From: Haliclona indistincta
Lineage: Eukaryota; Porifera; Demospongiae; Haplosclerida; Chalinidae
Direction of reading: 5' to 3'
DNA length: 64,000 nucleotides
NCBI GenBank assembly: GCA_964017065.1
Contig: OZ024786.1
Span: 5,619,781 to 5,683,780, forward strand
Part shown: positions 33,400 through 45,159 of the stretch, one piece after another
How the letters are laid out: each line of letters starts with the position of its first letter
Numbering within the stretch: the stretch's first letter is position 1
Notes under the pieces: model-generated
Database searches by the model: none
Seen by the model: the letters and a program-made list of their open reading frames with translations, nothing else
Told to the model about the DNA's origin: nothing
Position numbers and translations under genes: made by a program

Positions 33400-35265
33400 T
33401 ATATAATCAAAGCACCTTGGTAGGTTTTTCCACATCCAAATAAGCAGCACAAAACAATTTAAATCAGATTTACACCTCAGTGTCGGTGATATAAGTGTAT
33501 ATCGCGGTGCACATTGCTGTTTGACTACTGTGAATGAAATCTTTGTCGTATTATAATTAAGACTATGCATAGTCGATGGACTACATTTTAGCAAACAGCT
33601 AGCTCAAGTGAGCCATCATCTCATCACATTCCATATACTCCTCAGTTGTTAGAAACAATTTCAGCCTTTAAGAAAAGTCAGAAAATCAATGATGAAAAGG
33701 CTAGAGAAATAGAATAAAACACTCGTCAACAACGATTATCTCATTTACGAATTAGATGCAAATGATCAATCTGCAGGTCACAATGGTGAGCAAACTAAGA
33801 GTAAATTAATTTTGACTTAGCAAGTACAAAACTCCTTATTGCTATGGTCAAATATTGGCGAAGATAAGAATTGTACATCACTACGAAGGTGCTGCTGCAG
33901 TCAAAGCAGATGCTGTGAAAGCCAGCAAAATAGTGAAGCTGAGGCAAAAACGAAAGCAAACAAGCTCTAGAGGGCAGCACAAGAAAAAGCTTAAGTAGCA
34001 CTTTTATTGTGCTTGACAATGCGTTGCGCCAACAGATAATGCTCAATACCACGTCATGTATCAGTAACGAACTTGGTAGAAAGCTAGGGAGGCACTTAAT
34101 TTTAATCAAGTCCTACTAAGCCAAGTCCAAGTCCTAATGTTAATAACCTATCAGCCGAGCATTATCACGATTAATATCTGCATCGTTTATAGGATGTATC
34201 TTCATAACCATACATGTTTATGCTTCAAACAACTCCTTGACACTATATAAAAAGTTGCCACCTTGCTGGAGAATTGATAAGGAATGTTCAACAGAAGCAG
34301 CCTGAAATTACTGATGTGTTCACAAACATGTCTTACATGTCCAAGTGCTGTAGACATGTTTGTCTGGAGACACACTTCAGATATTCATACAGAGCAAGGT
34401 GAAAACAAAGCGTGAACACCCTTATAGTGCTTTCTTTATGATCAGAAGTACCAGATTCTCACCGTTGTACCAGCTCCGCCTCTGCAGTATCCAGTAAACA
34501 ATCAAAAGCCACGTTTTCAATCACATCGGAATCATAAAATTCTCCTGGATCTGTTACTTTATTTCCAAAAATGGTGTTTTCTGTTCTCCGTGTTTTTGTT
34601 CAGCTAAACAAGATTAAATAATAAGTTTGTTTCTTCGCCCTGCCACACCTGGAAGAATGCTGTTGGTTCCTGTGGCAAACAGAATCTTTACGTTGAGTCA
34701 TAATCCCACATAGATGATCCTACTGCTAGGGATATTCTCCTGTATACAATGAAGACAGAGATCAAACAGACCAGCAAGTTGTCAAAGTGTCATCTGAGAA
34801 AGCTGCAAGGGTTTATCGCTGTAAATAGAGTATTACAGGCAAGTCCAGACAAATACAAGAGTTCTCTTTGCAATCGTATTCAGTTTCTTGAATTCAGTTA
34901 GTGATTTTATTCAGTATAATTATGTGGCTGGGGCAAAAGTACCAAGAGGTAGTTAGTCAATGAATGCTAAAAAATCTTAAGATTCAAAACGAGTTTATAA
35001 AAATCAGCGGTGACCTCATTCGTCAATCAATCATTTTTGAGGAGTGTCATGCCTTTTTTGGAGACTTATGGAAGACGAAAGTACTGATGTACCAGCAATC
35101 ACATTGATAATCACAATATTCAGCATAATTATGTGTTCAATATGTTCGAATAACGAGTAAAGGCTTTGAAGTTTGTGAAAATTTCATTAGCTTTTAGCTC
35201 TTTTCCAGCAACAGGCGCACGAGACATCACGTTAGCATTTTGTACATTTTACTAATAGGCTGAAT
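33400..35265. other. Gene-free stretch
   Basis: No supported coding region. A short block near 33700-33750 recurs at 8640-8690. Confidence 0.4.
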
Positions 35266-35734
35266 ATGTCGAAGTTGGCCGGAAAGAGGTCTGATGGGGC
35301 TGTGCATGTGACTATTAATATTACTGTCTCTGGCGTGCCCTGCCACCACCACCGGGTCGTCAGGAGCATGCCCGACGGATGCCACCACCACCTCCTCAGC
35401 GGGAGCATGCCCCAGTGCCGCTACACCACCTCCTCAACGGGAACATGCCCCAGTGCCGCCACCACCACCTCAGGCTCCTCACCGGGAGCATGCCCTGCCG
35501 CCACCGCCTCGTCATAATGGTCCCACATATAGAGAAATCATTGATTTACTGGACACCGCTCACAAAACAACAAGTGTGGACAAGACAGTGACTGAAACCC
35601 TAGCTCAATTATTCACTTCAAAGTACCCACACGTTCAGATCCACCGGCCAACTCATTTCACAACTGTGGAGATAATAGTGTTCCTACAAAACCATCGTCA
35701 ATCGGAAGTGCAAAACTGTCAAGATCGCCTCTAG
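35266..35734 (+). CDS. Pro/His-rich ORF with tandem repeats, frame-shifted
   Basis: An ATG frame starts MSKLAGKRSDGAVHVTINIT. Within it an imperfect 39-45 base repeat (GGGAGCATGCCCCAGTGCCG plus CCA-rich DNA) encodes, in another frame, units like PPPPPQREHAPVP. The last units continue in the third frame into an ordinary sequence, PTYREIIDLLDTAHKTTS to a stop at 35734. The repeat probably caused the frame changes, since unit lengths of 39 and 45 are multiples of three but the frames over it do not agree. The original protein may have had a Pro-rich linker between the start and the C-terminal part. No family recognised. Confidence 0.4.
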
Positions 35735-35739
35735 TTCAC

Positions 35740-36780
35740 TATCGCCTCTAGTTCACTATCGATCTAGATCATGGATTCCTAAGAACAGGTGTCAAAATGG
35801 TATGCAACACAGAAACATGCACGGTGTTTACCATAATAATTTGCCAACCATGAGTAAGGCAGAACATCGCTCATGACAACGACCCACATCATCTATATTT
35901 TACATATAATTATTTGCGCTGCATGTGGTACGACTTTAGCTGTGGTGGGATGCTGTGATAGCATTAATTATGGGTTCTGGCCTTGTCTTTGTAGGACGTT
36001 TTATCACTAATTTGGAATTTTTAGCTCACCTTCCTAAGTGTAAATGCCTTCTTTTACTTTCCTGAGCCTCTAAATTTCACAGTTGTCTAGTGCACAGCTG
36101 ACACAACATTTCGTTTCCTCTAGTATTGTTAGCAAGGGATCTACATGTACCCATAGATTATTGTAGCACTTATTTGTTTCGGTATGTGTGTAATGCACAA
36201 TTTTTTCCACAAACCACAATTTTGCTGTCAATTTGTGAAATAATACAGCCCACACCATAAAGTAGTTGTACATAAGATACATGCTTCACGTGATTCTTCT
36301 TTTTCCAGGTCATCCCACAGCTTCTAAAACTCCGAACTGATAAAACATACAGTAAAGCTACAGTTGATAAAGATATATCCACCTAAATGGTTATGGTTAA
36401 TGGTCATTTTTTATTTTTACTTATTCCACATATCCTTGTTGATAGTTCTATCTATTTATCTTATCCAGGAACTTCATCAACTATATGGATGCTGAGATGA
36501 TATCAGTCCAAGAGGCAGTTCAGTATGTTATCCTTACTGTCTACTTTTATTTTCTGTGCTATTCTCCAGTATACGACATCTCACTGTCATCACATGCTGT
36601 AGCTACAGTGTTTTGATTCCCTCTTTCTGCTTCGAAGTCAGGTCAAAGTTATATCAGCCAGGTACAAACCGCGATAACCAAAAATAATAAATTAATCTAA
36701 TAATGAAGCTCCAATTAGTGGTCAAGCAAGAATGGTAAAAGCCAATTCACAACCTTTATAACCTTTTACAAATAATGTGT
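35740..36780. other. Gene-free stretch
   Basis: Nothing supported. Confidence 0.35.
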
Positions 36781-36784
36781 ACAC

Positions 36785-37267
36785 ACATTGAATTCGGTGA
36801 CTCGTCAAATACTCATTGCTTATCAGACAGCAGCGATGAGCAAGAAGTTGACAATGAGGAACCCACAGAAACATCAGCATCTCTCTCTGCCACGGAAACT
36901 GGTGAATTTGAAAGTAGTGAGGGGTAGGTAAGAAGTTTTAATTGTGCAATGAGTTTACATGTGTTCTTTAACGATAGGTGTGCATGTGGTATTTCATATC
37001 TGTGGAGACAAATTGATCACACAACCATACATGAGAATTGGCAAAACAGTGTCCAACGAGATTTATTACTTGAGGACAGTTGTTCCTACCAAATTGCAAG
37101 ATTCAAGTCAGATTGTTATTTCCCATATGCCAACTCCTGATGACGATGAGGCTATTAGAAGCAACAGGTGTACATCAATGAAAACATGGAATTTAATTAA
37201 TTTCGACAGAGTGGTGAATGGCCTTGTCGCAAATTGTTGCAAATTAAGGTTTAGTGCAAAAACATAA
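36785..37267 (+). CDS. Candidate exons: acidic Ser-rich segment and adjacent ORF
   Basis: From about 36788 a frame reads FGDSSNTHCLSDSSDEQEVD, then NEEPTETSASLSATETGEFE, ending near GAGGGGTAG|GTAAG. This very acidic, Ser/Thr-rich stretch is like the linker of a nuclear protein. After about 50 bases the frame 36959-37267 contains HICGDKLITQPYMRIGKTV and MPTPDDDEAIRSN. Both may belong to one transposon or host gene, but no motif confirms it. Confidence 0.3.
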
Positions 37268-37475
37268 ATACACCGTGGATTGGGAAAATATTTTCTAATT
37301 TTATTTTGCACAATAACGTCAGCAAAATTAATTTTTAGCATGCAACATACAAGAATTGCCAGAAGCTTCCAAATTTTCAAGAGATCCTGTGTCACGTTAG
37401 TCTGTATGTGCTTTACATGTAGCTGTATATTTCTATTAGTTACCATGAGGACAAAGCATTAAAAACAAAGCTCAG
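37255..37475 (+). repeat. Diverged dispersed repeat, copy 2 (copy 1 at 8767-8985)
   Basis: See 8767-8985. This copy begins within the end of the previous ORF (AAAAACATAAATACACCG). Confidence 0.6.
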
Positions 37476-37933
37476 TGAAACCGTAGGGAGATACAGGAGG
37501 CTGATAGAACTAGACAACGACGTCGACAATGCATGATCAATCCAAGTGTTTTATAATCAAGTGAAAAAAAAGAATTGGAGAACCATGGAGAAAACAGCTT
37601 GCCTAAAAGCCTTGTTCTCACTCTGAAGTGCCGTTTACACGTACTTAAGCTAGCTTAATTAAACCGGTTTGGAATGCGCATTGGTTTGTCCACACGTAAA
37701 ATATGGATTATGGATTAACTACATTGCACGTGTAAACAAAACTGGATTAGCTACATAACAATGGAGAGGCTGCAAATACTGTTACTTTAGAGTAGAAAGA
37801 GGTATTTTAGTACAAATGAGTCGGCTATAATTCCGCTAAGACGACTAAGCGATAGAGCGGATCGCCATAGTAACGATAGCCATGGGCCCAGGACGCGACG
37901 CAAAACAGATAACAGCCACGGCATTACCAGGAC

Positions 37934-39224
37934 ATGGATTCCCAGCTAGTTATCTTTGCTTGTGCCTTTCAGTCCTTGCGTATGCAAAGGCAACGCAATG
38001 CTGCTGCTTTGGAACGCAAGAAGCGACTACAGGCACGAAGACGACGACAGTTTTATCGATTCCAAGCCAGGGAAAGAATGCTGTTTACTCTTGCTCTCTC
38101 TCTCATCATGACAACTGCTCTAGCTACTCCCAAAACCATCTGGTCGAAACCTAGATCAAACAACTGGTGGGAAGAGATTGTGAACAACAGTTTTACAGAG
38201 AGTGACTGGCTGGAGAACTTTAGAATGTCTCATGCAACCTATCTATATGTGTGTGAACAACTCCGCTCATCAGTTGAGAAGAAAAACACAATTATGAGAA
38301 CATCAATTCACTACAAAAAAAGAGTTGCCATCACACTATGGTATCTTTCCACTGGTTCTGATTTTAGAACCGTAGGGCACCTGTTCGGAGTATCCAAGTA
38401 AGCAGTTTGCATCATTGTACAGGAAGTTTGTACAGTGATCAAAGAAAAACTTCTGCCAATACACATTCAGTTCCCGAAAGGGGAAAAATTACAACAAACT
38501 GTTGATGGTTTTAAGGAAAAGTACAAATTTCCACAGTGCTTTGGAGTGGTCGACGGCAGCCACATCCCCATTGTTTCACCACAGTAATACCCAGCAGACT
38601 ACTATAATCGAAAGGGCTGGCATTCAGTCATACTCCAAGGAACGGTGAATCATCTTGGTCAGTTCATTGATGTTAATGTAGGTTGGCCAGGTCGTGTGCA
38701 TGATGCACGTGTGTTTTCGAACTCAAAAATGTATGAACTTGGGCAAGCTGGTACCTGATTGTGCAAGGACACTGACAACTAGTTCACAAAAGGTACCACT
38801 GTGTATCCTTGGTGATCCGGCGTATCCATTGCTGCCTTGGGTAATGAAACCTTTTGCTGACAATGGTAGACTTACCCGGCAACAGAAAACATTCAACTAT
38901 CGTCTAAGTCGAACAAGAGTTGTAGTAGAGCATACCTATGGGAGGCTGAAAGGAAGATGGAGGTGTCTGATGAAACAACTGGGCGTTGATGTCTCTAAAG
39001 TACCAGAACTTGTTGCAGCATGCTGCACATTACATAATATCTGTGAGGTACATGGAGATGGATTTAATGATGAATGGATGGATGGTATAGCAGAGCAGAC
39101 AACGCAAGACTCGACTGCTAGTAGGACTACAACTACTCTTAATAGTACTGGAGACTCAGAGAGCATTAGAGAAACCCTGATGGCCTACTTCGTCCAGAAT
39201 CCTCTACAAGAACCAGATGTATAA
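37934..39224 (+). pseudogene. Harbinger transposase, disabled
   Basis: The reading frame starts at ATG 37934 with a basic, Gln/Arg-rich leader, then WWEEIVNNSFTESDW and YLSTGSDFRTVGHLFGVSK. Catalytic blocks are present: CFGVVDGSHIPI (first Asp, about 38545), ILGDPAYPLLPW (second Asp, about 38810) and VVEHTYGRLKGRWRCL (Glu, about 38930). Two in-frame TAA codons (38399-38401 and 38585-38587) and one frameshift near 38750 break it; between them the sequence YPADYYNRKGWHS and GWPGRVHDARVFSN is well preserved. The C-terminal part runs to TAA 39222-39224. The inactivation looks recent. Confidence 0.9.
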
Positions 39225-39622
39225 AGTAGCTGCTGTATTATTATTATTCCTATACCTGACAAACATAAAAATACACTAACATACTGTGTTCAGTAATTAT
39301 TATTGTGCTTACATGTTGTCTTAGGATATACACAACCTGAGCAATCAAGAGGCTGAGCAGAGCGTTCAAGTTCTCGATCGATCAAGCGACTATGCACGTG
39401 CACTCGAGCATACGGAGGTTGGGCGACACACCCACTAAGTCTTCTATCGATCACGTGGCCGTAGATATACAGAGCCTCGTATCCTGTCCTAGCTGTCTCT
39501 TGGGTACGTTGAGTTGAGCGGCGTTGACACAGTCACTGTTAGTTGTAGTGACACTGCCTGAATATAGGTGAGCCATAAATATAGTATGAGTGTACTGTGG
39601 TATGGTAATTCAATGCAAGGCC

Positions 39623-40533
39623 CTAGTAGTCAAAGTAAGACTGAGAGTGATTACGTTGCCCTGCTGATAGCATGTCGCCTAGCATTTGGAATAGTTGAAT
39701 ATCGTGAGCTTTATCATCTCTTCTCCTCTCTTCTTCCATTTCCATGCTCCTTTGCCAGCGTTCATCTTCCCACTGCTTGAACCGCTGCTCAGCTTCAGTC
39801 TGATGGGAAATGAAAGAGCTCATAGCCACCTCCATCGCTTTTTCAGTTTTAGTCTTCTTTGGTGGTTTTGTTTCTTTTGGGTGTGGAGTTATTTGCGTTC
39901 CTAGCAATACTATGTTAAGAATCGTCATTCTAAAATAGGCTTTTGCTCACCATCTGAAGCTTCTTCGGCTTGTTGTGTGGCTCCGCCTTCTGGAGTGGCT
40001 GCTGTAGTTTCATTTTCATGGTCTCCTGTCTGTGCTACAGTTTGTAAAATAATTATATATAATAACTATTGCTATCAGTAATATTACTCACCTTGTTCTG
40101 TGTTGTCGTTACTGGTCACTACAACATTGCAGGCTTGGGGTTCAGCTGTTCCGGCTTGAAGAACAACTGTTGGAGCAGAACCAGGGCGATGTCCTAAGAT
40201 GCAGTCAAGTTTATCGAAAAACTTGCTCGTCTGCCTTCCATTTCCTGTTACTGTGTTGTGGTCTTTAATTTTTTTGTAATCTTGTTTCATGTTTTTTATT
40301 TTGGCCTTGCACTGCTTCCAGTCTCTTCGGAATCCAGCATCTTTCAGGCCTTTCAAAATTTTTTCATAGATGGAACGGTTTCTAGTCGCTCCATCCAGCT
40401 GCTGCTGCACTCCAGCTTCTCCCCAGATGGAGATAAGCGATGTCAATTCTTGGTCAGACCAAGAACTACCGCGGGTCATGGTGCTAGTAACTTGTAAGCA
40501 ACGCTGTAGCAGGCGAGCAGGACAACGGTACAT
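39623..40533 (-). CDS. Harbinger Myb/SANT-like DNA-binding protein, three exons, intact
   Basis: Minus-strand exons 40533-40092, 40034-39951 and 39900-39623 join in phase (442 + 84 + 278 = 804 bases, 267 residues) with GTGAGT and GTGAGC donors and AG acceptors. The first exon has the trihelix-type domain: SWSDQELTSLISIWGE, GFRRDWKQCKAKIKNM and KKIKDHN. A Ser/Thr/Pro-poor acidic linker follows (exon 2), then a Lys-rich segment and a long charged helix with EQRFKQWEDERWQRSMEMEE. In Harbinger elements this protein binds the transposon ends and brings the transposase to the nucleus. A second Met (MTRGSSW) 19 residues in could be the real start. Confidence 0.85.
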
Positions 40534-40757
40534 GCAAACGTGCGGTGCAGCTGAGCTGAGACGAGTGCGCGCGCGCTTTAATCCGGATTAACCCGTCCAC
40601 ACGTACCGTAATCGCGCTTCAAGCTAGCTTCAAACCACCTACGGATGTGGATTAACTAATCCGGCTTAGTAACTGGTTTGGAGCGTCCACACGAAGCGCG
40701 CTTCGAAATAAGCTAGCTTCCAAACCGGATTAAACGCCTCGTGTAAACGGGGCTTGA

Positions 40758-40955
40758 GACACACGAATACCATGTATCCCAACATCACAGGTCTGGTCAA
40801 GATTTTCTTCCCGTCACCACATGCTCTGCAGAAAGATCGTTTACGATCAAGGATGACTAATAGAAGACTCAGTGGGCTAACTTTGCTACACATTCACCAT
40901 GACTTCCTCATTGACCTAGAAAAGGCAACAGACACATTTGCCAGAAATATTTAAT
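40758..40955 (+). pseudogene. hAT-like transposase C-terminal fragment
   Basis: Immediately right of the Harbinger duplication a frame reads KDRLRSRMTNRRLSGLTLLH then IHHDFLIDLEKATDTFA, ending at TAA 40952-40954. LRSxMxxxRLxxLxLLxxHxD is the typical end of the hAT dimerisation domain in zinc-finger/hAT proteins of animals. The upstream part should lie left of 37624, where a frame with LIELDNDVD and KKNWRTMEKTAC is seen; this was not verified as hAT. Confidence 0.6.
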
Positions 40956-41120
40956 GATGAAGAGAACCTCAAGAACTGAACTTATAACAGATGACTAGAT
41001 GTAGCTATGAGTTATGTTTATAAAAATTTTACAGCATACTGTACAGGCGCGACAAGCGTGTCGGTGGGCTAATATTATTATTATAAACATTAGTTGGAGG
41101 TGTGGTGATGGTCAATTAGA

Positions 41121-41573
41121 TTGAGCACCCCTGTGAAGATTCCTAGAATCACCACTATCAAATATATGGAAGGCACACGAGAGAACACGCGATCAAATGT
41201 GAAGCAAATAGAGCAAATCCACATGCACAATCACATAATATTATGTTTGTCACCTGTATCACATTTGACACATATTATGACATCCAACTATATTCCACTA
41301 TCAAATACAAAGATTCATCGTGATTCAAATTTAACTGTACGCAAGTTATGGTGAATGGGTGAAGGCAACTTACATCTGGGTAAATGGACAGCGATGTCCA
41401 TTGCCCAAGATGGATTTGGTTTACCTATTTTTTCATCCTCTGTGTTTTCTTATTTCATTACTGGCGACATCTCTGCGGAGGTATTTGTGAATGAAGTGCC
41501 GCACCCAGGAGTGAGACAATGCATTAGTGATGTAAGGTTGAAAGTTGACATAAAATTAACTTATTATCAATAA
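41121..41573 (+). CDS. Unrecognised ORFs
   Basis: Two frames (41121-41354, 41355-41573). The second has GKWTAMSIAQDGFGLPIFSS and ISAEVFVNEVPHPGVRQ with normal composition. Possibly an exon upstream of the SAP-containing segment that follows. No family recognised. Confidence 0.25.
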
Positions 41574-41589
41574 TAGGTTCAACATGCTG

Positions 41590-41800
41590 AAGATGATGAA
41601 TCACTCGAAAAAAGAGCTGCTTGCATGATCAGTTATGCTGCTAGCATGCTTCAGTTCTGCTGCTTGTATGTTTCCATGGTTCAGCTGCTTTCATGCTACC
41701 ATGGTTCTGCTGCTTGCATGCTGTGGTTCTGCTGCTTGCACGCTTCCATGATACTGTTTTGATGCTTCCATATGTATCTGCTGCACGCATACGTGCTGTC
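41590..41800. repeat. Degenerate TTCTGCTGCTTGCATGC tandem words
   Basis: Words of the form TTCTGCTGCTTGCATGCT and TTCCATGGTTC recur about every 25-40 bases. A decayed minisatellite. Confidence 0.6.
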
Positions 41801-41924
41801 ATATGCATAATTGCATGCTAGTATACATGCCATATTCTGCACGGAGGCATCTGCACCTTTGGTGCTTTATTTTTACTCATCACTATTTTACATTTAAAAA
41901 ATAATTGAGCTTGAGCAAATTGAT

Positions 41925-42480
41925 TTGTACTTTATATCGGTGAGTGACCTGTCAGTACCTCAACTTCTAGACAAGCATGACAAGGATAACGAAGATGAGT
42001 TTTGGGATTTGGTGAAAAAAGGTATAGTTGTGAAAGGCCTTTGTGAAGGTAATTACAGTATTTGGGAATTTTCTGTGTTAAAATTTAAATCAGGACGCAC
42101 CAATCGATACGAAGTGACGCCTTCGTATACCTTCTGGGCTCCTTGGATTAGAAGGAATGTTAGAAATAGTGAAGTAGTGTTCAATACAGAACACAGAAAG
42201 TGCCACCGAGAGGAAGATGAGAACGAGCTGGGCAATTTGGAAATCAGTGAGGACAGATTGATCGAACTCCTGCATGGCAACAAGGTATAAACTGAATTTA
42301 ATAATCACTTTTCTACATAGCACATAATTTTATGCATCTAGTACATGTATGATTGTTGGAACAATTGTATGCAGGTTGAAGTAGTGCGTAGTCTGTGCCG
42401 CCAGTGTGGTCTACCTGACAAGGGGTCAAAGGTGGAGTGTGTTTTAAGGCTTCAAAAAGAATTTGACATCTGTCTAATGT
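41925..42480 (+). CDS. Two spliced exons with a SAP-like motif, transposon-like protein
   Basis: The frame 41925-42290 contains LVKKGIVVKGLCEGNYSIWE, VTPSYTFWAPWIRRN and an acidic stretch, and ends EDRLIELLHGNK with a donor (AAG|GTATAA). An acceptor (TATGCAG) at about 42374 opens EVVRSLCRQCGLPDKGSKVE, then CVLRLQKEF. The joined sequence has the SAP pattern (helix, LKxxCxxxGLPxxGxKxxLxxRL), a DNA-binding module common in invertebrate transposon ORFs. The next block (42490-42660) belongs to the same or a neighbouring element. Confidence 0.45.
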
Positions 42481-42489
42481 GTATTAGTT

Positions 42490-42660
42490 GCAGCATTATC
42501 TGTTGTATTCTGGTATCGTAATAAGTGTCCGCTGTCAGTAAAACTGCCCAGCTACATGGTGGGACGAGAAGATGGAACACGTGTCAAAATGTATGAATGG
42601 ACATCATTTCTTGCTCCACATTTCAAGAGGATTCCTGGTATGAAGCAATACAATAGAGAC
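42490..42660 (+). pseudogene. Transposase-like family fragment A (PGMKQYHHF family)
   Basis: The peptide includes FWYRNKCPLSVKLPSYMVG, then YEWTSFLAPHFKRIPGMKQY. The latter, with a Tyr/Asp-Trp-x-x-Phe-Leu start and a PGhK-x-Y end, is a conserved stretch of a transposase-like ORF family widespread in cnidarians and sponges. The same words begin fragment B at 48213. The frame ends shortly after, before the HHF motif. Truncated. Confidence 0.5.
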
Positions 42661-42799
42661 ATTAATTTTTGAACTGCACAGGGAACGTGTAACGCGTAGA
42701 CGTCACGTGAGCTGCTCTCACACGTACAACTACGCGTCCTTTTCCCCGTTGCGAATGTGTAGCAGGTGCTCTAGCCGTCAACCTCTTCCCTGAAGTTCA

Positions 42800-43250
42800 T
42801 ACAAACGCCTCAGCATCGCATTCTCCGTCTCCGGCCACCTCAAGGTTGAGCTAAAGGGAAGGGGGTGCCGAAAGAGGCTAGAAAGGCTGATATGGAAACT
42901 TCGCTCTGAAGACAGCAAGGCACTGAAAGGTTAGTGGACGGATATAGGCTAAACTGGCGTAGCTTGTTTTAGGACGGCTGAGTGGGCGAAGTTGCTGTGT
43001 ATACACAGCTTTCAAAGGGATATGCAGAAAATGTTAGAGGGTGAAAAAGCAACAAAGCTGCAAAAAGAAATAGAAGAGAAAACCATGGCTGAGGAGATGA
43101 GAAAATCAGCGATGGAGACTATTTCTCGTAGGCTATAGTATAATAATTGTGCATAACTATTTTTTTGTATTAGAGACGGATGACGCTAGAGAGTAGTACT
43201 GAAGAAGAATTTGACAGTGAAGATGAATGTGAGCCTGGTTATGGCTGCAC
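42800..43250 (+). CDS. Candidate small exons including a coiled coil
   Basis: A frame near 43010-43140 reads FQRDMQKMLEGEKATKLQKE then IEEKTMAEEMRKSAMETIS: a charged helix with coiled-coil pattern, ending at TAG. A following frame at 43180-43263 is acidic (ESSTEEEFDSEDE) and Cys-rich at its end. GC-rich DNA precedes them (42680-42940). Possibly exons of one small gene. Weak support. Confidence 0.25.
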
Positions 43251-43706
43251 GTGTACGCATTAGAATAGCTCGCTTTTATATTCAGTCGTTCCGCCAAATG
43301 TCCGGAAGTCCAATCAAACCAATACAAATTTATCTTCCACCGCGTAGCGTTTTCAAGTGGAAATATTTCCTTACACAGTACTACAAAACAGCGCATTTAT
43401 TTGCGCAAACATTGTATTTATTAGCTTTTTTCAAGACTACATTCAGCTATGTCGTCTCTTTGCATTTCCAAGTATTGTACGCACAACATATAAAATACTT
43501 GCTACAATTCGTGTTTTCTATTTGCAGCATTTGCCGTCAGAACTTATTTGCAGACACTGCTATTATTCTGTTGTTTCAGCTGACAAAACTAATGATGTAG
43601 ACACAGCTTTTTCTAAATATAGACTTGTTCCCGCGCGCGACTAGAGAGTTGTACTCGTGTTTGTATCTGTCATCAATCATTATTGTGAATATAATATCAA
43701 CAGAGT

Positions 43707-44798
43707 ATGGCATCCAGACGGCAATTATCCTTCACAGAAGAAGAGGAGCCGGAAGGCCAGTTGTGTGCTCTATGCCGACACCATCACAGCCACATCAGTA
43801 AAGTGAGTACATGGAAGAGAACGCAGGATAAAGAATTTCTTGCTGATTATGGAGTCAATGAAGATGATTTTGCGTGTCGACCATATCGTGATGACGTCCG
43901 TAGGTTAGTGAGATCCCAAGGTCCTACTCAGATACATAGATGGGAGAAAAAGAAGAAAGAAGTTAGGTGCTGTGTGAAGGGTTGTGGAACATTTCTACGT
44001 TCTTTCTTCCAGCATGCAGAGTTCATAACTGGGGCTACACAGTATACAAAGGGTTCACTAGCAGACACAGAACTAAATGATGACAGTCACAAGCTTGGAT
44101 TTTTGGCATTTATGCGGCTGATTGGAGTCGTTTACTTTAAGAAATACAACTGTATGCAACAGCATTTGAACTAGACACACCCGAGTCCTACTTCAAGAGC
44201 TTCATTAGTTCAACTACAGATGCCGAGAAACAACACAAAGTGTGGCTAGAAGAACTACGTACAAGCATATGGCCTCGAATTACTTATGAAGACGACATTC
44301 TTCCTACTACAGAAGCTCTATGGAGACATTGGGTACGCTCATGTTGGGTCATCACAATGTGGAAGCAATCAGATAGGAACATAATGCAAGTGGCTGATAT
44401 AACAAGATGTGGATGGAAGATAAACAATGGAATTGTTTCTATTGACTGGGATAGTGATAGTAACCTGCATGGCTGCTATAAACGAAAAGGCGATTCTCCT
44501 TACTAAAGGTTGCAAGTGCAAAAAAGCTTGCAACTCTAGTAGATGCAGTTGCAGAAAAAAAATTTGTACAGAAGGATGTGAGTGTCTGCATTGTTCAAAC
44601 CTTCCCAGTAATAGTGAAAAAAACATCGAAGTTGATCCAGTTACCGAGATAGAGTTTGATCACGAGGAGGACACTGACTTGATTGAGAGCATAACAGAAC
44701 TAGCAGAGGAAAGTGAAGATGACTATGACACACAGGAAGAAGCAGGATTTGAAGAATTAGATGACACAAACGATGTCGATGACTTGTTATCAGATTAA
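43707..44798 (+). pseudogene. Transposon-associated protein with CXC (tesmin/TSO1-like) C terminus, two frameshifts
   Basis: The ATG at 43707 starts a frame with paired Cys (QLCALCRHHHSH, CRPYRDDVRRLV, CCVKGCGTF). It changes frame near 44150 to continue with AFELDTPESYFKSF, then LWRHWVRSCWVITMWKQ and WKINNGIVSIDWDS. It changes again near 44460 and ends with KGCKCKKACNSSRCSCRKK, CTEGCECLHC and a long acidic tail ending VDDLLSD. The Cys-rich block (CxCxxxCxxxxCxCxxxxCxxxCxCxxC) is of the tesmin/TSO1 type. I know this architecture from many repeated invertebrate ORFs, but no activity is assigned to them. One frameshift at each joint makes this copy non-functional unless introns are hidden there. 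Confidence 0.65.
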
Positions 44799-45159
44799 TT
44801 TGTTTATAAAAATCAATTATACATTTACAATGTATTTTATGTGAGGAAAACATTTGCAGACAAACACAGCAGCTTTAAAACGTATGCAACATTTAAAGTA
44901 ATAGTTAAACATAGCCCAAATCACACGCGTATTCCTCGGACATGTACACAAAACACACACAGACGCTTCAACTAACCTTAGTAAACAAGTTTTTCAAACG
45001 TACACGGTGTATAATTCACAAAGAAACGCGTACAAAGGCTCGTCCTTACACCAACCAGCTAGCTGGATTTCGCGGCTATGTTGCCCACCAAAATTACGTC
45101 ATAGGAAAATAAATTCACGTGACCCTTAACATTTGGCGAGAAGACTGTATTATGCAGCA

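Larger units (their letters stand above)
37627..40754 (+). mobile_element. Harbinger DNA transposon, almost complete
   Basis: The terminal inverted repeats are AGTGCCGTTTACACG at the left and the reverse complement of AGCCCCGTTTACACG at the right, flanked by a 3-bp TGA duplication (37624-37626, 40755-40757), as expected for Harbinger. Both ends carry subterminal GCTAGCTT and AAACCGG words, possible binding sites for the Myb-like partner. It encodes a plus-strand transposase and a minus-strand Myb/SANT protein, convergent and about 400 bases apart. The element interrupts a hAT-like remnant. Confidence 0.9.

Noticed and set aside
38399..38587. TAA read as Gln in the Harbinger transposase (alternative genetic code)
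   Set aside because: Gln would fit at both positions, but TAA ends the same transposase at 39222 and also other frames, there is a frameshift as well, and C-to-T change of CAA explains both.
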